Shown: piece after piece, positions 6,366 to 12,171 of the stretch
Layout: every line of letters starts with the position of its first letter
How positions within the stretch are numbered: the stretch's first letter is position 1
IMG/VR virus record: IMGVR_UViG_3300046167_000283
Span: 1 to 40,853 of that record
DNA from: a virus
Length of the DNA stretch: 40,853 nucleotides
Strand: one strand, 5' to 3'
Notes under the pieces: model-generated
Told to the model about the DNA's origin: nothing
Seen by the model: the letters and a program-made list of their open reading frames with translations, nothing else
The model's database searches: none
Made by a program: the position numbers and the translations under genes

Positions 6366-6751
6366 TGCATTGCCTCCCTAGCAATATAACAGAAGGTCTC
6401 GAAATCGACCTCTGCCGTGTAATCGTGATCGCATTCAGTTAACGCAGCCAGCGGGATCACGCATCGCATTGGCTTGCGGTCGTATTTGTAAATCAGGCAC
6501 GGCATCTTTTGCTCACGCTCGGCGGCAACTTTAACTTGCTCCCACCATGCAGGCGCACCGCCGATTGGTCCGGTGGCGTATCGCTTTAGTTCCAACGTAA
6601 ACGGGAATGCCGGATCGTCTGGGATCAGGTCAGCGTGAGCGCCGGCCCGGTATTGCTCCAGATCGCGCTTGAAGCCGATGCCCAGCTCATCGCGCAGCAT
6701 GTTGGCAACTTCACGCTCAAATGATGCGCCCTTATTGCGCCCGTTGACCAT
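6362..6751 (-). CDS. Hjc-like/PD-(D/E)XK Holliday-junction-type nuclease, 129 aa
   Basis: The pattern matches small Hjc/VRR-NUC-like phage nucleases that cut branched DNA. It has an N-terminal KGASFEREVANML helix (8-19), ADLIPDD with D41, and LELKRY with E54 and K56 as the ExK pair. It is the right size for a Holliday junction resolvase and replaces the RusA or endonuclease VII seen in other phages. It starts at an ATG overlapping the stop of the upstream repressor-like gene (TGATG) without a good ribosome site, so translation is likely coupled. Confidence 0.78.
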   Translation of the reverse strand: MVNGRNKGASFEREVANMLRDELGIGFKRDLEQYRAGAHADLIPDDPAFPFTLELKRYATGPIGGAPAWWEQVKVAAEREQKMPCLIYKYDRKPMRCVIPLAALTECDHDYTAEVDFETFCYIAREAMQ

Positions 6752-6912
6752 CAGTCAGCTCGCGGCTGTTCGGCGTAAATCCCTGCGCTGGCCGCCGCGT
6801 TAATAGCTGCCGACCGGATAAACGTGGCCAGCGCCATGCCAGCACGCTCGGCGGCTAACGTCAGCGCCTCATGCTGGGCTTCAGTTAAGACCACTCGACT
6901 TTCTTTCTTCAT
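6751..6912 (-). CDS. Ribbon-helix-helix DNA-binding protein, 53 aa
   Basis: This short protein matches Arc/DUF1778-type ribbon-helix-helix proteins. A beta strand (SRVVLTEAQ, residues 5-13) is followed by two helices (HEALTLAAERAG, 14-25; LATFIRSAAINAAA, 28-41). It is the first gene of the leftward replication operon. GGAGGGTG lies upstream of the ATG, and its stop overlaps the next start. Such proteins bind DNA as dimers of dimers and often repress their own promoter; the inverted repeat at 6936-6952 is a fitting target. Regulation of both divergent units is inferred. Confidence 0.78.
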   Translation of the reverse strand: MKKESRVVLTEAQHEALTLAAERAGMALATFIRSAAINAAASAGIYAEQPRAD

Positions 6913-7062
6913 GTCACCCTCCAAGGTTAATTTGATAGGACGTTACATCCTAAAAAAAGTTTATGCAAGTGCATCTTTAGGCTTTACATAGGATGATTTA
7001 CGGATTAGTGTAATTGTATAGCCGAGGCAATCCCGCCAACGCACGCCAATATGGAGGTTCCC
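6913..7062. promoter_or_regulatory. Divergent control region between the leftward replication operon and rightward cassette
   Basis: This AT-rich 150-base gap holds several symmetric elements: TAGGA-N7-TCCTA (6936-6952), ATGCA-AG-TGCAT (6963-6974), a further TAGGA (6989-6993) and two copies of TTACAT (6943-6948, 6984-6989). Possible -10 boxes are TATACAAT on the minus strand and TATAGC on the plus strand near 7015-7021. No -35 is convincing. It is the only place where transcription diverges, so both early promoters and the RHH operators should lie here. Confidence 0.6.
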
Positions 7063-7323
7063 ATGGCACATTCTCTTTCTTTCCTGCTTTCATCCGAGGC
7101 CGCTCAAGGTCGCATGGTCGAGCGCAAGCCAGCGTTTGTTGTTCATGTTGAAACCTCCAGCGACATGAATGTTGCTGATCGTTTCGTTGAGCTTGACGCT
7201 GACGACCTCGGTCACGCTGGCGACCTTGCCCACGCTTGGGTTAAGTCAATGGGTAACGCCTCCGCAGCGATCCGCCGCGTGATGCACAATGGTGAGCTGC
7301 ATAAGCCGTGCGCCATTATCTAA
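7063..7323 (+). CDS. Hypothetical protein, 86 aa, first gene of the rightward cassette
   Basis: No family is recognised. The product is a soluble alpha/beta protein with an acidic central stretch (VELDADDLGHAGDL). An in-frame ATG exists at 7051, but GGAGG falls inside the intervening codons at five bases before the ATG at 7063, so 7063 is the start. It opens the only rightward gene group, facing away from the ribbon-helix-helix gene. A perfect hairpin (7331-7348) follows its stop. Confidence 0.72.
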   Translation: MAHSLSFLLSSEAAQGRMVERKPAFVVHVETSSDMNVADRFVELDADDLGHAGDLAHAWVKSMGNASAAIRRVMHNGELHKPCAII

Positions 7324-7330
7324 CCAACAC

Positions 7331-7348
7331 GGGGAGCTTCGGCTCCCC
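7331..7348 (+). other. UUCG-loop hairpin between cassette genes
   Basis: GGGGAGC-TTCG-GCTCCCC is a perfect 7-bp stem with an exceptionally stable tetraloop. No T-run follows. It may protect the 3' end of the first message or lower transcription of the downstream genes, giving the first gene higher expression. Confidence 0.6.
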
Positions 7349-7370
7349 AATCAAACCGGGAGAACCAGTA

Positions 7371-7460
7371 ATGAAACATAAGTTAGAAATCGCCGCCGAA
7401 ATCATATTCCTTTTGGCACTGTTTGCCATGCCACTATTTATTCGAGGAACCATGCTATGA
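7371..7460 (+). CDS. Membrane peptide, 29 aa
   Basis: A 29-residue frame starts with GGGAG eight bases before the ATG. After a charged start (MKHK) comes one hydrophobic segment (about residues 7-23), ending with an Arg. It is a likely single-pass inner-membrane peptide. Its stop overlaps the next start (ATGA). Function is unknown; small membrane peptides in early phage cassettes can modify the host or assist lysis. Confidence 0.55.
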   Translation: MKHKLEIAAEIIFLLALFAMPLFIRGTML

Positions 7461-7624
7461 GTAATATAATCAATTGCCCCGAATGCGAAGGCGAAGGCCA
7501 AGTCGAGCGGGATGTATGGGTGCGCCAGAGTTCAACTTGGCACGGCGATTTTGAGTCTGTCATTGAGGATTGCGATAACTGTGGCGGCGTTGGACAGATT
7601 GAAGCGCTGGAGGAAGACGAATGA
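7457..7624 (+). CDS. Zinc-ribbon-like protein, 55 aa
   Basis: Two cysteine knuckles, CPEC (residues 7-10) and CDNCGG (about 41-46), with glycine-rich turns, resemble a DnaJ-type or ribbon zinc-binding fold. The product is acidic overall and probably binds a protein or nucleic-acid partner. It overlaps both neighbouring genes by ATGA, so it is translated as part of a coupled chain. No specific function can be given. Confidence 0.65.
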   Translation: MSNIINCPECEGEGQVERDVWVRQSSTWHGDFESVIEDCDNCGGVGQIEALEEDE

Positions 7625-7779
7625 AATACGACCCAGAAGCCCTCACCCGCCACGTCCTTGCCTGTGCGGATCAAGGTATGTCTCAAATTGAAGCTGCTGA
7701 ATTATTGCGCGTATCACCATCAACAATACATCGCATATGCTCAGGCGGCGAACATAAAGCTAGAAAGGAAAAAACGTGA
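7621..7779 (+). CDS. Small helix-turn-helix protein, 52 aa
   Basis: Residues 19-40 (MSQIEAAELLRVSPSTIHRI) form a clear helix-turn-helix of the Trp-repressor/resolvase kind, followed by a basic tail. It likely binds DNA and could regulate this cassette or the replication operon. It is linked to its neighbours by ATGA at its start and GTGA at its end. Confidence 0.68.
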   Translation: MKYDPEALTRHVLACADQGMSQIEAAELLRVSPSTIHRICSGGEHKARKEKT

Positions 7780-8081
7780 ATACGGACCAAACTCAGATTA
7801 TTATAAAAAGGCTCGAGAGAATAACGAGCATAATGCTGGCGGAGCAGAAGACGGCAGATGAGGCCAAACTTGAAGCAGCGGCTGGAAGAGCAGCAAGCGC
7901 TAATCGACGTTCTAAAGCGCGAGACGCAAAAGACGCCGCAGAGCGATTGCTTGCCAAGCTAGAAGGCGTCACCGATAAGCATGAGCGCTTTGAGATTACA
8001 TACGGCCATTGCCTATGGGAGTTTGAGACTCTCATGTATAAACAGCGCAAAGCGCGACCCGCTACCGTCTGGTCCGCGTAG
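7776..8081 (+). CDS. Coiled-coil protein, 101 aa, GTG start
   Basis: The frame starts at GTG, which overlaps the upstream stop (GTGA) and has AAGGA six bases before it. The middle (about residues 15-75) is an Ala/Lys/Glu/Arg-rich continuous helix likely to form a coiled coil. The C-terminus has a CLWEFETL aromatic segment. Function is unknown. The alternative frame that overlaps its end starts later, at 8092. Confidence 0.6.
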   Translation: MNTDQTQIIIKRLERITSIMLAEQKTADEAKLEAAAGRAASANRRSKARDAKDAAERLLAKLEGVTDKHERFEITYGHCLWEFETLMYKQRKARPATVWSA

Positions 8082-8091
8082 GCCCACCACA

Positions 8092-8391
8092 ATGGCACCA
8101 TCTATGCACCGCGCGGCTGAGGCGAGCAAACAGCACAGCATTGACCAAGGCAACCGCCTGTTCTCGTTAATACCTTACGACCAGCGTGTGACTGCCGCAG
8201 AGGCCGCAGAGCTTCTGGGCGATAGCGTGCCGCGCACTTCAAGCTATCTCAAGAAAATGTGGGAGGCTGACAAGATATACCGAGTGCGTGACTTTGTTGA
8301 AGTGCCGGGCTACACTAAGCGCCAATGGCGGTGGGTATTCAGCAAGCAGCCGATCAAACCGCTGTCGAATAAGTTTGAGGAGGATGTGTGA
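8092..8391 (+). CDS. Winged-helix-like DNA-binding protein, 99 aa
   Basis: Residues 22-70 read as a winged helix: helix LFSLIP, turn, VTAAEAAELLG, then PRTSSYLKKMWEADKIYRV as the recognition helix and first wing strand, with an aromatic wing (KRQWRWVF) near 80-88. The open frame extends upstream to 7981 over the previous gene, but ATG 8092 gives the natural start of the fold. No strong ribosome site is visible. It is probably a transcriptional regulator. Confidence 0.6.
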   Translation: MAPSMHRAAEASKQHSIDQGNRLFSLIPYDQRVTAAEAAELLGDSVPRTSSYLKKMWEADKIYRVRDFVEVPGYTKRQWRWVFSKQPIKPLSNKFEEDV

Positions 8392-8501
8392 TGGATGACA
8401 AGAAAATAGAGCGCATGATTAACGCAGCAGGTTTGATTGGAGCTATTACTGGCTTCATCAGCGCCGTTACCCTAATGGCGCTAGTCGCTATAATATTTTG
8501 A
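8391..8501 (+). CDS. Membrane peptide, 36 aa
   Basis: The ATG overlaps the upstream stop (TGATG) and has a strong GAGGAGG seven bases before it. A charged N-terminus (MDDKKIERM) precedes one hydrophobic segment (residues 11-36) that runs to the C-terminus. It is a single-pass membrane peptide, perhaps holin-like or a host-envelope modifier. It is the last gene of the rightward cassette. Confidence 0.62.
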   Translation: MDDKKIERMINAAGLIGAITGFISAVTLMALVAIIF

Positions 8502-8661
8502 AGTCGTGTGAGTGGCCGTTGATATTTAAAAGTTGGCGCTTTTTGGTAGCAACGTCATCCTAGGCTAAACAACCACCATTCCCGTGGTAAGTCGATTTAT
8601 CTTGCTGATGATAGCCACCCACTCAAACTTTGTAATCAAACCGACTCCGACCCGCAAGATA
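8502..8661. other. Convergent intergenic region
   Basis: This gap separates the ends of the rightward cassette and the leftward late operon. It holds a small hairpin (ACCAC-N7-GTGGT near 8570) and a distant inverted pair TGAGTGG/CCACCCACTCA near 8510 and 8618. No clear U-tract terminator was found, although two converging units meet here. I see no tRNA. Confidence 0.45.
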
Positions 8662-9114
8662 CTATTTAAAGCTGTCCAAAGTTTTTTGCATCGACTGGCT
8701 TTCGTTTAAAAATTCTGACTCTGGTACATATGTTGTTGCCTTGAGGGTTTCGTCGCCGCGTCGAAAAACTACAGCATCAAGGTCCACAGCGACAAAGGCG
8801 TAAACGTCTGACCTTTGACCGCTCTTCTTTGCTGTGTGGAATTTGTACCTTTGGCTTGTTCCGTGTGTTTTACTGGCGCTCTTTACCTGCAATGTGAGCG
8901 TGCGTGCATCCGTCTGTATATACGCATCGTGGTCTCTGATCTGGCACAGGGTACAGAGATAACCAGCAAGCGAAAGCCGGGCGAGTGCTAAATGCTCGCC
9001 CGCTCTGCCCACTGCCGCGCTGGCCTTTTGATCTTGGACGCGCAACTTAGCTAACCTAGCTAGACTAGGCCATAAGCCAAGTGTGGATTTTCTTGCTCTG
9101 GTTGCTTCGATCAT
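8662..9114 (-). CDS. PD-(D/E)XK nuclease-like protein (PDDEXK_5 type), about 150 aa
   Basis: A KASAAVGRAGEHLALARL helix, then a DHDAYIQ acidic position and a QVKSASK segment, follow the order of PF11645-type endonucleases (helix, D, QxK). A C-terminal domain near the PESEF motif completes it. Other members act as small group-I-intron or restriction-like nucleases. The start is uncertain: ATG 9114 overlaps the endolysin gene by about 50 bases, while TTG 9045 would avoid overlap but has a weak ribosome site. It is the last gene of the late operon. Confidence 0.62.
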   Translation of the reverse strand: MIEATRARKSTLGLWPSLARLAKLRVQDQKASAAVGRAGEHLALARLSLAGYLCTLCQIRDHDAYIQTDARTLTLQVKSASKTHGTSQRYKFHTAKKSGQRSDVYAFVAVDLDAVVFRRGDETLKATTYVPESEFLNESQSMQKTLDSFK

Positions 9115-9685
9115 CCAGCCCGTGATAACCGCCATTCACGCGGCGCGTTATGCGCTTGATTGCGTCATCCGTCACGCCCTCATCGGCAATCTTAAACAAG
9201 CCATTCTTCTCGAAAAACCACAGCGCAGTCTCAAATGCGTATTCGTCGGCAACCAAGTCTGGGTCTGTCATAACCTTTGGCACGCCCATGTCAGACGCAA
9301 ACGAACGGTAGTTATTGCGCCCGGTGAGCTGAAGAAATCCACGTCCAATGTATAGGCTCGCCTGAGCTTCATTCTCGTTACCCATGCGGCCAGCGTAAAC
9401 CTTGCCAGCAAGCCCGGTTGGGTTCTTGGCGTATGGCTCTGCATCTTCAACCGTGGGGAAGCGCGAAGGCCACACAGCTTGTATGCGCTCTGGTGAGCTA
9501 TAGTACAGGCTTTCACGGGTGCGCTTGAAGCCACCGCTTTCGTGTGACGCCTGCCCCATCAAGTGTGCGCCGCGCGCTGGGGATAAGTTAAAATACTTTG
9601 CGATTGCTCGCGCCGTATTTGGCCCAAACTCACCATCGGGAGTTGACCCGATTTTAGTCTGGAGGCTAGCCATTGCCTTGCTCAT
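9065..9685 (-). CDS. Endolysin, glycoside hydrolase family 19 (chitinase/muramidase-like), 206 aa
   Basis: This should cut peptidoglycan at the end of infection. The first 30 residues resemble a peptidoglycan-binding repeat (LQTKIGSTPDGEFGPNTARAI). The GH19 catalytic domain follows, with QASHESGGF (E49 likely catalytic), YIGRGFLQLTGRNNY (112-126) and NGGYHGLDDR near the C-terminus. No signal peptide is visible, so export depends on the nearby 3-TM holin. Its ATG overlaps the stop of the upstream basic protein gene. Confidence 0.92.
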   Translation of the reverse strand: MSKAMASLQTKIGSTPDGEFGPNTARAIAKYFNLSPARGAHLMGQASHESGGFKRTRESLYYSSPERIQAVWPSRFPTVEDAEPYAKNPTGLAGKVYAGRMGNENEAQASLYIGRGFLQLTGRNNYRSFASDMGVPKVMTDPDLVADEYAFETALWFFEKNGLFKIADEGVTDDAIKRITRRVNGGYHGLDDRSNQSKKIHTWLMA

Positions 9686-9831
9686 TTCTTAACCTTTTTC
9701 TTTGCTGTCTTGGCAGCCTTTTTAAATGCACTGGCCGTTGGCGCTCCTTTAGTGCCGGGCTTGCGCATTTTCTCGCCACTTCCGGCCTTAATGCGCGCAC
9801 GCTTTTTAGCAATGTTTGAATACAGTCCCAT
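9682..9831 (-). CDS. Small, highly basic protein, 49 aa
   Basis: Lys/Arg make up about a third of the residues, with a KMRKPGTKGAPTASAFKKAAK segment and a poly-Lys C-terminus. It is likely nucleic-acid binding, perhaps packaged or acting on host DNA. I recall similar short proteins next to lysis genes in marine phages. It lies four bases after the next upstream gene and overlaps the endolysin start by ATGA. Confidence 0.68.
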   Translation of the reverse strand: MGLYSNIAKKRARIKAGSGEKMRKPGTKGAPTASAFKKAAKTAKKKVKK

Positions 9832-9835
9832 TTCA

Positions 9836-10090
9836 TTAAGTCCTCTTCGATTTAGTGCCGGAGCATTTCCAGCGCTTGCGTGAAAGATTTAAAGGGCTGT
9901 TTGGATCAGCCGCAGCCTTGGGAAACTTCTTTTTCTGCGCGGCAGAGCGTGCGCAGTACGCGTCGCCCTTCTTGGTGCCGGGCTTGACCCGGGGGCCACC
10001 GCCCTTTGCCTTGCCAGCTTGACCGTAACTGACTTTACGTCCGCTGGATGTAACTTTAACTCGGGCTTTGCCCTTCGCTGGTGTAGCCAT
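9836..10090 (-). CDS. Basic protein resembling DUF6321, 84 aa
   Basis: This is a Lys/Gly-rich protein with a C-terminal block GDAYCARSAAQKKKFPKAA...SRKRWKCSG. The pattern recalls the DUF6321 family, whose members have paired Cys at similar places. The role is unknown; a DNA-binding or virion-interior protein is plausible. The longer open frame is ignored: ATG 10090 overlaps the stop of the holin gene and starts the conserved part. Confidence 0.68.
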   Translation of the reverse strand: MATPAKGKARVKVTSSGRKVSYGQAGKAKGGGPRVKPGTKKGDAYCARSAAQKKKFPKAAADPNSPLNLSRKRWKCSGTKSKRT

Positions 10091-10434
10091 TACTTTTTCA
10101 ATCCTTTCACTGTGCGTATGCCAAAGCTCGCCGCAATGCTCGCATACATTGCCCACTGGAACCACTGCGGTGCAGCATCCAGATTGGCGAAACCTTGCGC
10201 CATGTAAGGCTGTATTCCCGGTATGAAGCTGCCCAGCACAATGGCTATAAAGGCCACTGTCCACGCCTCATCCTTCCACGAATTATTGCTGGCCTCAATT
10301 GCAGCTTGCTCCCAGCTGATCTCGCCAGTGGCGATTTTCATTTTGGTCTCAGCCTCAGCTTTCTTCACGGCAGTCTTGCCGTCGATGTAGCTTGCCGCAA
10401 GCCCGCCGAGTGATCCGATTATCTGACCAATCAT
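10090..10434 (-). CDS. Holin of the 3-TM family, 114 aa
   Basis: The product matches GTA/phage 3-TM holins (PF11351 type). An N-terminal amphipathic start (MIGQIIGSLGGLAASYIDGK) is followed by a charged middle with ...SWEQAAIEASNNSWKDE, then hydrophobic segments around residues 58-78 and 90-105, ending in basic residues. It should permeabilise the inner membrane and release the GH19 endolysin. It overlaps both neighbours by a few bases. Confidence 0.85.
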   Translation of the reverse strand: MIGQIIGSLGGLAASYIDGKTAVKKAEAETKMKIATGEISWEQAAIEASNNSWKDEAWTVAFIAIVLGSFIPGIQPYMAQGFANLDAAPQWFQWAMYASIAASFGIRTVKGLKK

Positions 10435-10640
10435 TGTCTCACCTCATACTCTACTTTTGAGCTTGAACCAGTGCTGGTTACGCTAGTCTTGGACTCTTTG
10501 CCCATCCAGATGCCAAAGCAGCCTGTAAGAGCGCCCATACAGACCGATACAAGCCCTGATTGAGCAACGCTGGGATCATCTAGCCCCATGAACCAATGCA
10601 CCGCCTGATAGGTCAGCACAGTGACTGCCAGCATCATCAA
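10431..10640 (-). CDS. Small membrane protein, 69 aa (holin-like)
   Basis: Two hydrophobic segments (about residues 1-18 and 28-46) lie around a short polar loop, with a Ser/Thr-rich, charged cytoplasmic tail. It is adjacent to the 3-TM holin, so it may be a second holin or an antiholin. Its start overlaps the end of the upstream frameshifted gene. Confidence 0.68.
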   Translation of the reverse strand: MMMLAVTVLTYQAVHWFMGLDDPSVAQSGLVSVCMGALTGCFGIWMGKESKTSVTSTGSSSKVEYEVRQ

Positions 10641-11149
10641 GCGCGGCAGAACTTCCAGTCATCTAGACTGTGTGTGCCATTACCATTTCCCCTGTTGCTT
10701 AGCCGATCAAGTACAGCACCGCCGCCAAACCCAGCGACACCCGCCAGCACGATGATACCGCCGACAACCCACATGATTATGGCCTCTTTGATCTCGGCTT
10801 GGCGATACGCAGTCTTCTTGCGCTGCGCTCTGATCTTGCGGAGCGTGTCTTTGTATTCCTCCAAACCTTGAGGACCATGCTGGTACATGATGATTGTCTC
10901 GATTCTTTCTTCATCGCCTGCAAGCGTTTCTGAGCGGAAAATGCGTCGATTGCAGCCTGCTCTGCGGAGCCAGTAAGAGACGCAAACACACCCGGATTCT
11001 TCGCCTTCTCAGCCGCGTAATTTACGTCAGAAACAGCACCAGCAAACTTGCTGAGGGCCTGACGAAGCGTCCCTGCCAGCGGCTATCAACGACTTAGCAT
11101 TGTTCACGGCACTTGCGGCAATGGCTATGGCGGAAATTGGGTCAATCAT
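10637..11149 (-). pseudogene. Frameshifted lysis-region membrane protein (about 170 aa if repaired)
   Basis: The gene starts at ATG 11149, overlapping the upstream stop. Two compensating indels split it into three frames. The first looks like an extra base in a CCC run (11071-11073), restoring AGRTLRQALSKF. The second looks like a missing base near 10903, restoring a KKE-ETIIMYQ joint. With both repaired the length is exactly 171 codons. The protein would have an Ala-rich helical N-terminal half, a charged coiled coil (EEYKDTLRKIRAQRKKTAYRQAEIKE) and one transmembrane segment (IIMWVVGGIIVLAGVAGF). It resembles phage proteins of the lysis cassette with coiled-coil and TM parts. Sequence error is as likely as true damage. 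Confidence 0.7.
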
Positions 11150-11328
11150 GCTTCTGCGAACCTCACTGGGCAAATGTAGCGCGGTGGCACACTGTACTTG
11201 CGGTCATACCATTGGCCTTTGCTGATCTTCGCTTGGCCGCACTCGTAATAACAAGACTTGACCAGAACATTGCCTGCGCCCTGCACCCATGCGTGTCCGA
11301 AGCTCACAAAGACCAGAGCGCATAGCAT
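11146..11328 (-). CDS. Secreted Cys-containing protein, 60 aa
   Basis: A hydrophobic N-terminus (MLCALVFVSFGHAW) resembles a signal peptide. A short domain follows with CYYECG and a C-terminal YICPVRF; the three cysteines may form a disulfide in the periplasm. It lies two bases after the TM/coiled-coil gene, an arrangement seen with spanin-like pairs, but no lipobox is evident. Function is unknown. Confidence 0.68.
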   Translation of the reverse strand: MLCALVFVSFGHAWVQGAGNVLVKSCYYECGQAKISKGQWYDRKYSVPPRYICPVRFAEA

Positions 11329-11329
11329 T

Positions 11330-11563
11330 TCACCGCTCCATCAGCCGGTCAATTTTCTCTTCAAGCCGGTCAAACTTATTCATAATTTGAGATAAAACCT
11401 CAGAGCTGTCTGACTTCGTGACATACTCCTTGGCCATTTCTTCGCGGGTGCGGTTAAGCAATATGCGGAGGCGATCTAGCTCTTCGCGCTGTGTTTTTAA
11501 CCACCAGCCAATGCCAGCGATTATAACTCCAAAAAGTATATTCAAGATCGCGTCCATTTCCAT
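11330..11563 (-). CDS. TM plus coiled-coil protein, 77 aa (possible i-spanin-like)
   Basis: One N-terminal transmembrane segment (ILNILFGVIIAGIGWWL, about residues 6-22) is followed by a long, charged coiled coil (KTQREELDRLRILL... to the C-terminus). This topology is that of inner-membrane spanins and of phage holin-associated proteins. Its position in the lysis cassette fits. It is adjacent to a secreted small protein. Confidence 0.68.
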   Translation of the reverse strand: MEMDAILNILFGVIIAGIGWWLKTQREELDRLRILLNRTREEMAKEYVTKSDSSEVLSQIMNKFDRLEEKIDRLMER

Positions 11564-11564
11564 T

Positions 11565-11870
11565 TTAGTAACTGCCTTCCCAGACCCGAAGGGCGCTAAA
11601 TTCGTTGCTTGCTAACTTACGTTTTAACACATCTTTGACAGCCTGTGTATCCGTCCAAGCAACTCCAGCCTCTTTTAGCCATACGGCCAACAAGGCCATG
11701 TCAACATTGCCAACGTGCTTGTAGTCAGAGCCAAAGCTATTCTTTGTCACTTCACGCGCCTGTGCGGCGTCCTTGAGCATGTGAGACGCGTCAAAGGTGC
11801 GCTTGATAACCATGTTATCATCGCCGTCAAATGAGATATTTTCCGAGATTTTAGTCGATGTATTAATCAT
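11565..11870 (-). CDS. Hypothetical head-region protein, 101 aa
   Basis: A soluble mixed alpha/beta protein starts at ATG 11870, overlapping the upstream stop. A beta N-terminus (KISENISFDGDDNMVIKRTF) is followed by helices (HMLKDAAQAREVT; VDMALLAVWLKEAGV) and a basic end. I recall homologues just after the major capsid genes of marine phages; none has a known role. Head completion or host takeover are possible. Confidence 0.68.
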   Translation of the reverse strand: MINTSTKISENISFDGDDNMVIKRTFDASHMLKDAAQAREVTKNSFGSDYKHVGNVDMALLAVWLKEAGVAWTDTQAVKDVLKRKLASNEFSALRVWEGSY

Positions 11871-12117
11871 TGACCCAAGCCTCATTGATATGGATGGTTG
11901 ACGGATTGTCAGCCCGCAGCGTGCCATTCTCGTTGCGCGCACGCTTTCTCTTTGCGGGGGCTTTGGCCTTAGCCGCTGGCTTTTCAGCCTCAAGCGCACC
12001 AGCACGAATTTCGTTGATTGCTTTTATTTCGTCAGCGGGAAGGTCAACCACGTCGCCTTTGAAAAACTTTCCGGCAGATGTAAATACATTTGCAACGGTC
12101 ACTGTAGCTTTTGTCAT
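11863..12117 (-). CDS. Small head-region protein, 84 aa (head-fibre/decoration-like)
   Basis: The N-terminal 45 residues (TVTVANVFTSAGKFFKGDVVDLP...) form a small beta-rich unit like those following major capsid genes in other phages. An Ala/Lys-rich linker and a short C-terminal segment follow. GGAG precedes the start at 12117 by eight bases. It may decorate or stabilise the capsid, inferred from position. Confidence 0.62.
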   Translation of the reverse strand: MTKATVTVANVFTSAGKFFKGDVVDLPADEIKAINEIRAGALEAEKPAAKAKAPAKRKRARNENGTLRADNPSTIHINEAWVND

Positions 12118-12136
12118 ATTGGTCTCCACTTAAAGT

Positions 12137-12163
12137 AAAATGGGGGCAGTCTCCCGCCCCCAT
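12137..12163 (-). terminator. Hairpin after the major capsid gene
   Basis: ATGGGGGC and GCCCCCAT form a perfect 8-bp stem with an 8-base loop, followed on the minus strand by a short TTTTA. It lies in the gap after the capsid gene and before the next ribosome site. It is a likely partial terminator that would give capsid mRNA excess over the downstream lysis genes. Confidence 0.7.
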
Positions 12164-12171
12164 CTGTTAGA

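Noticed and set aside
7051-7062. An upstream ATG for the first rightward gene
   Set aside because: The GGAGG ribosome site lies after this ATG and before the ATG at 7063, which therefore is the start.
8502-8661. Possible tRNA or attachment site in the convergent gap
   Set aside because: No T-arm or anticodon arm pattern is present, only short hairpins and a distant inverted pair; no integrase is encoded.
9045-9135. Alternative starts (ATG 9135 or TTG 9045) for the late nuclease
   Set aside because: ATG 9135 would overlap the endolysin gene further, without a ribosome site. TTG 9045 is possible but weak; ATG 9114 was listed with the uncertainty stated.
10777-10989. Separate 70-aa protein in the lysis region
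   Set aside because: It is one frame of the frameshifted gene 10637-11149; joining the frames gives one continuous protein.
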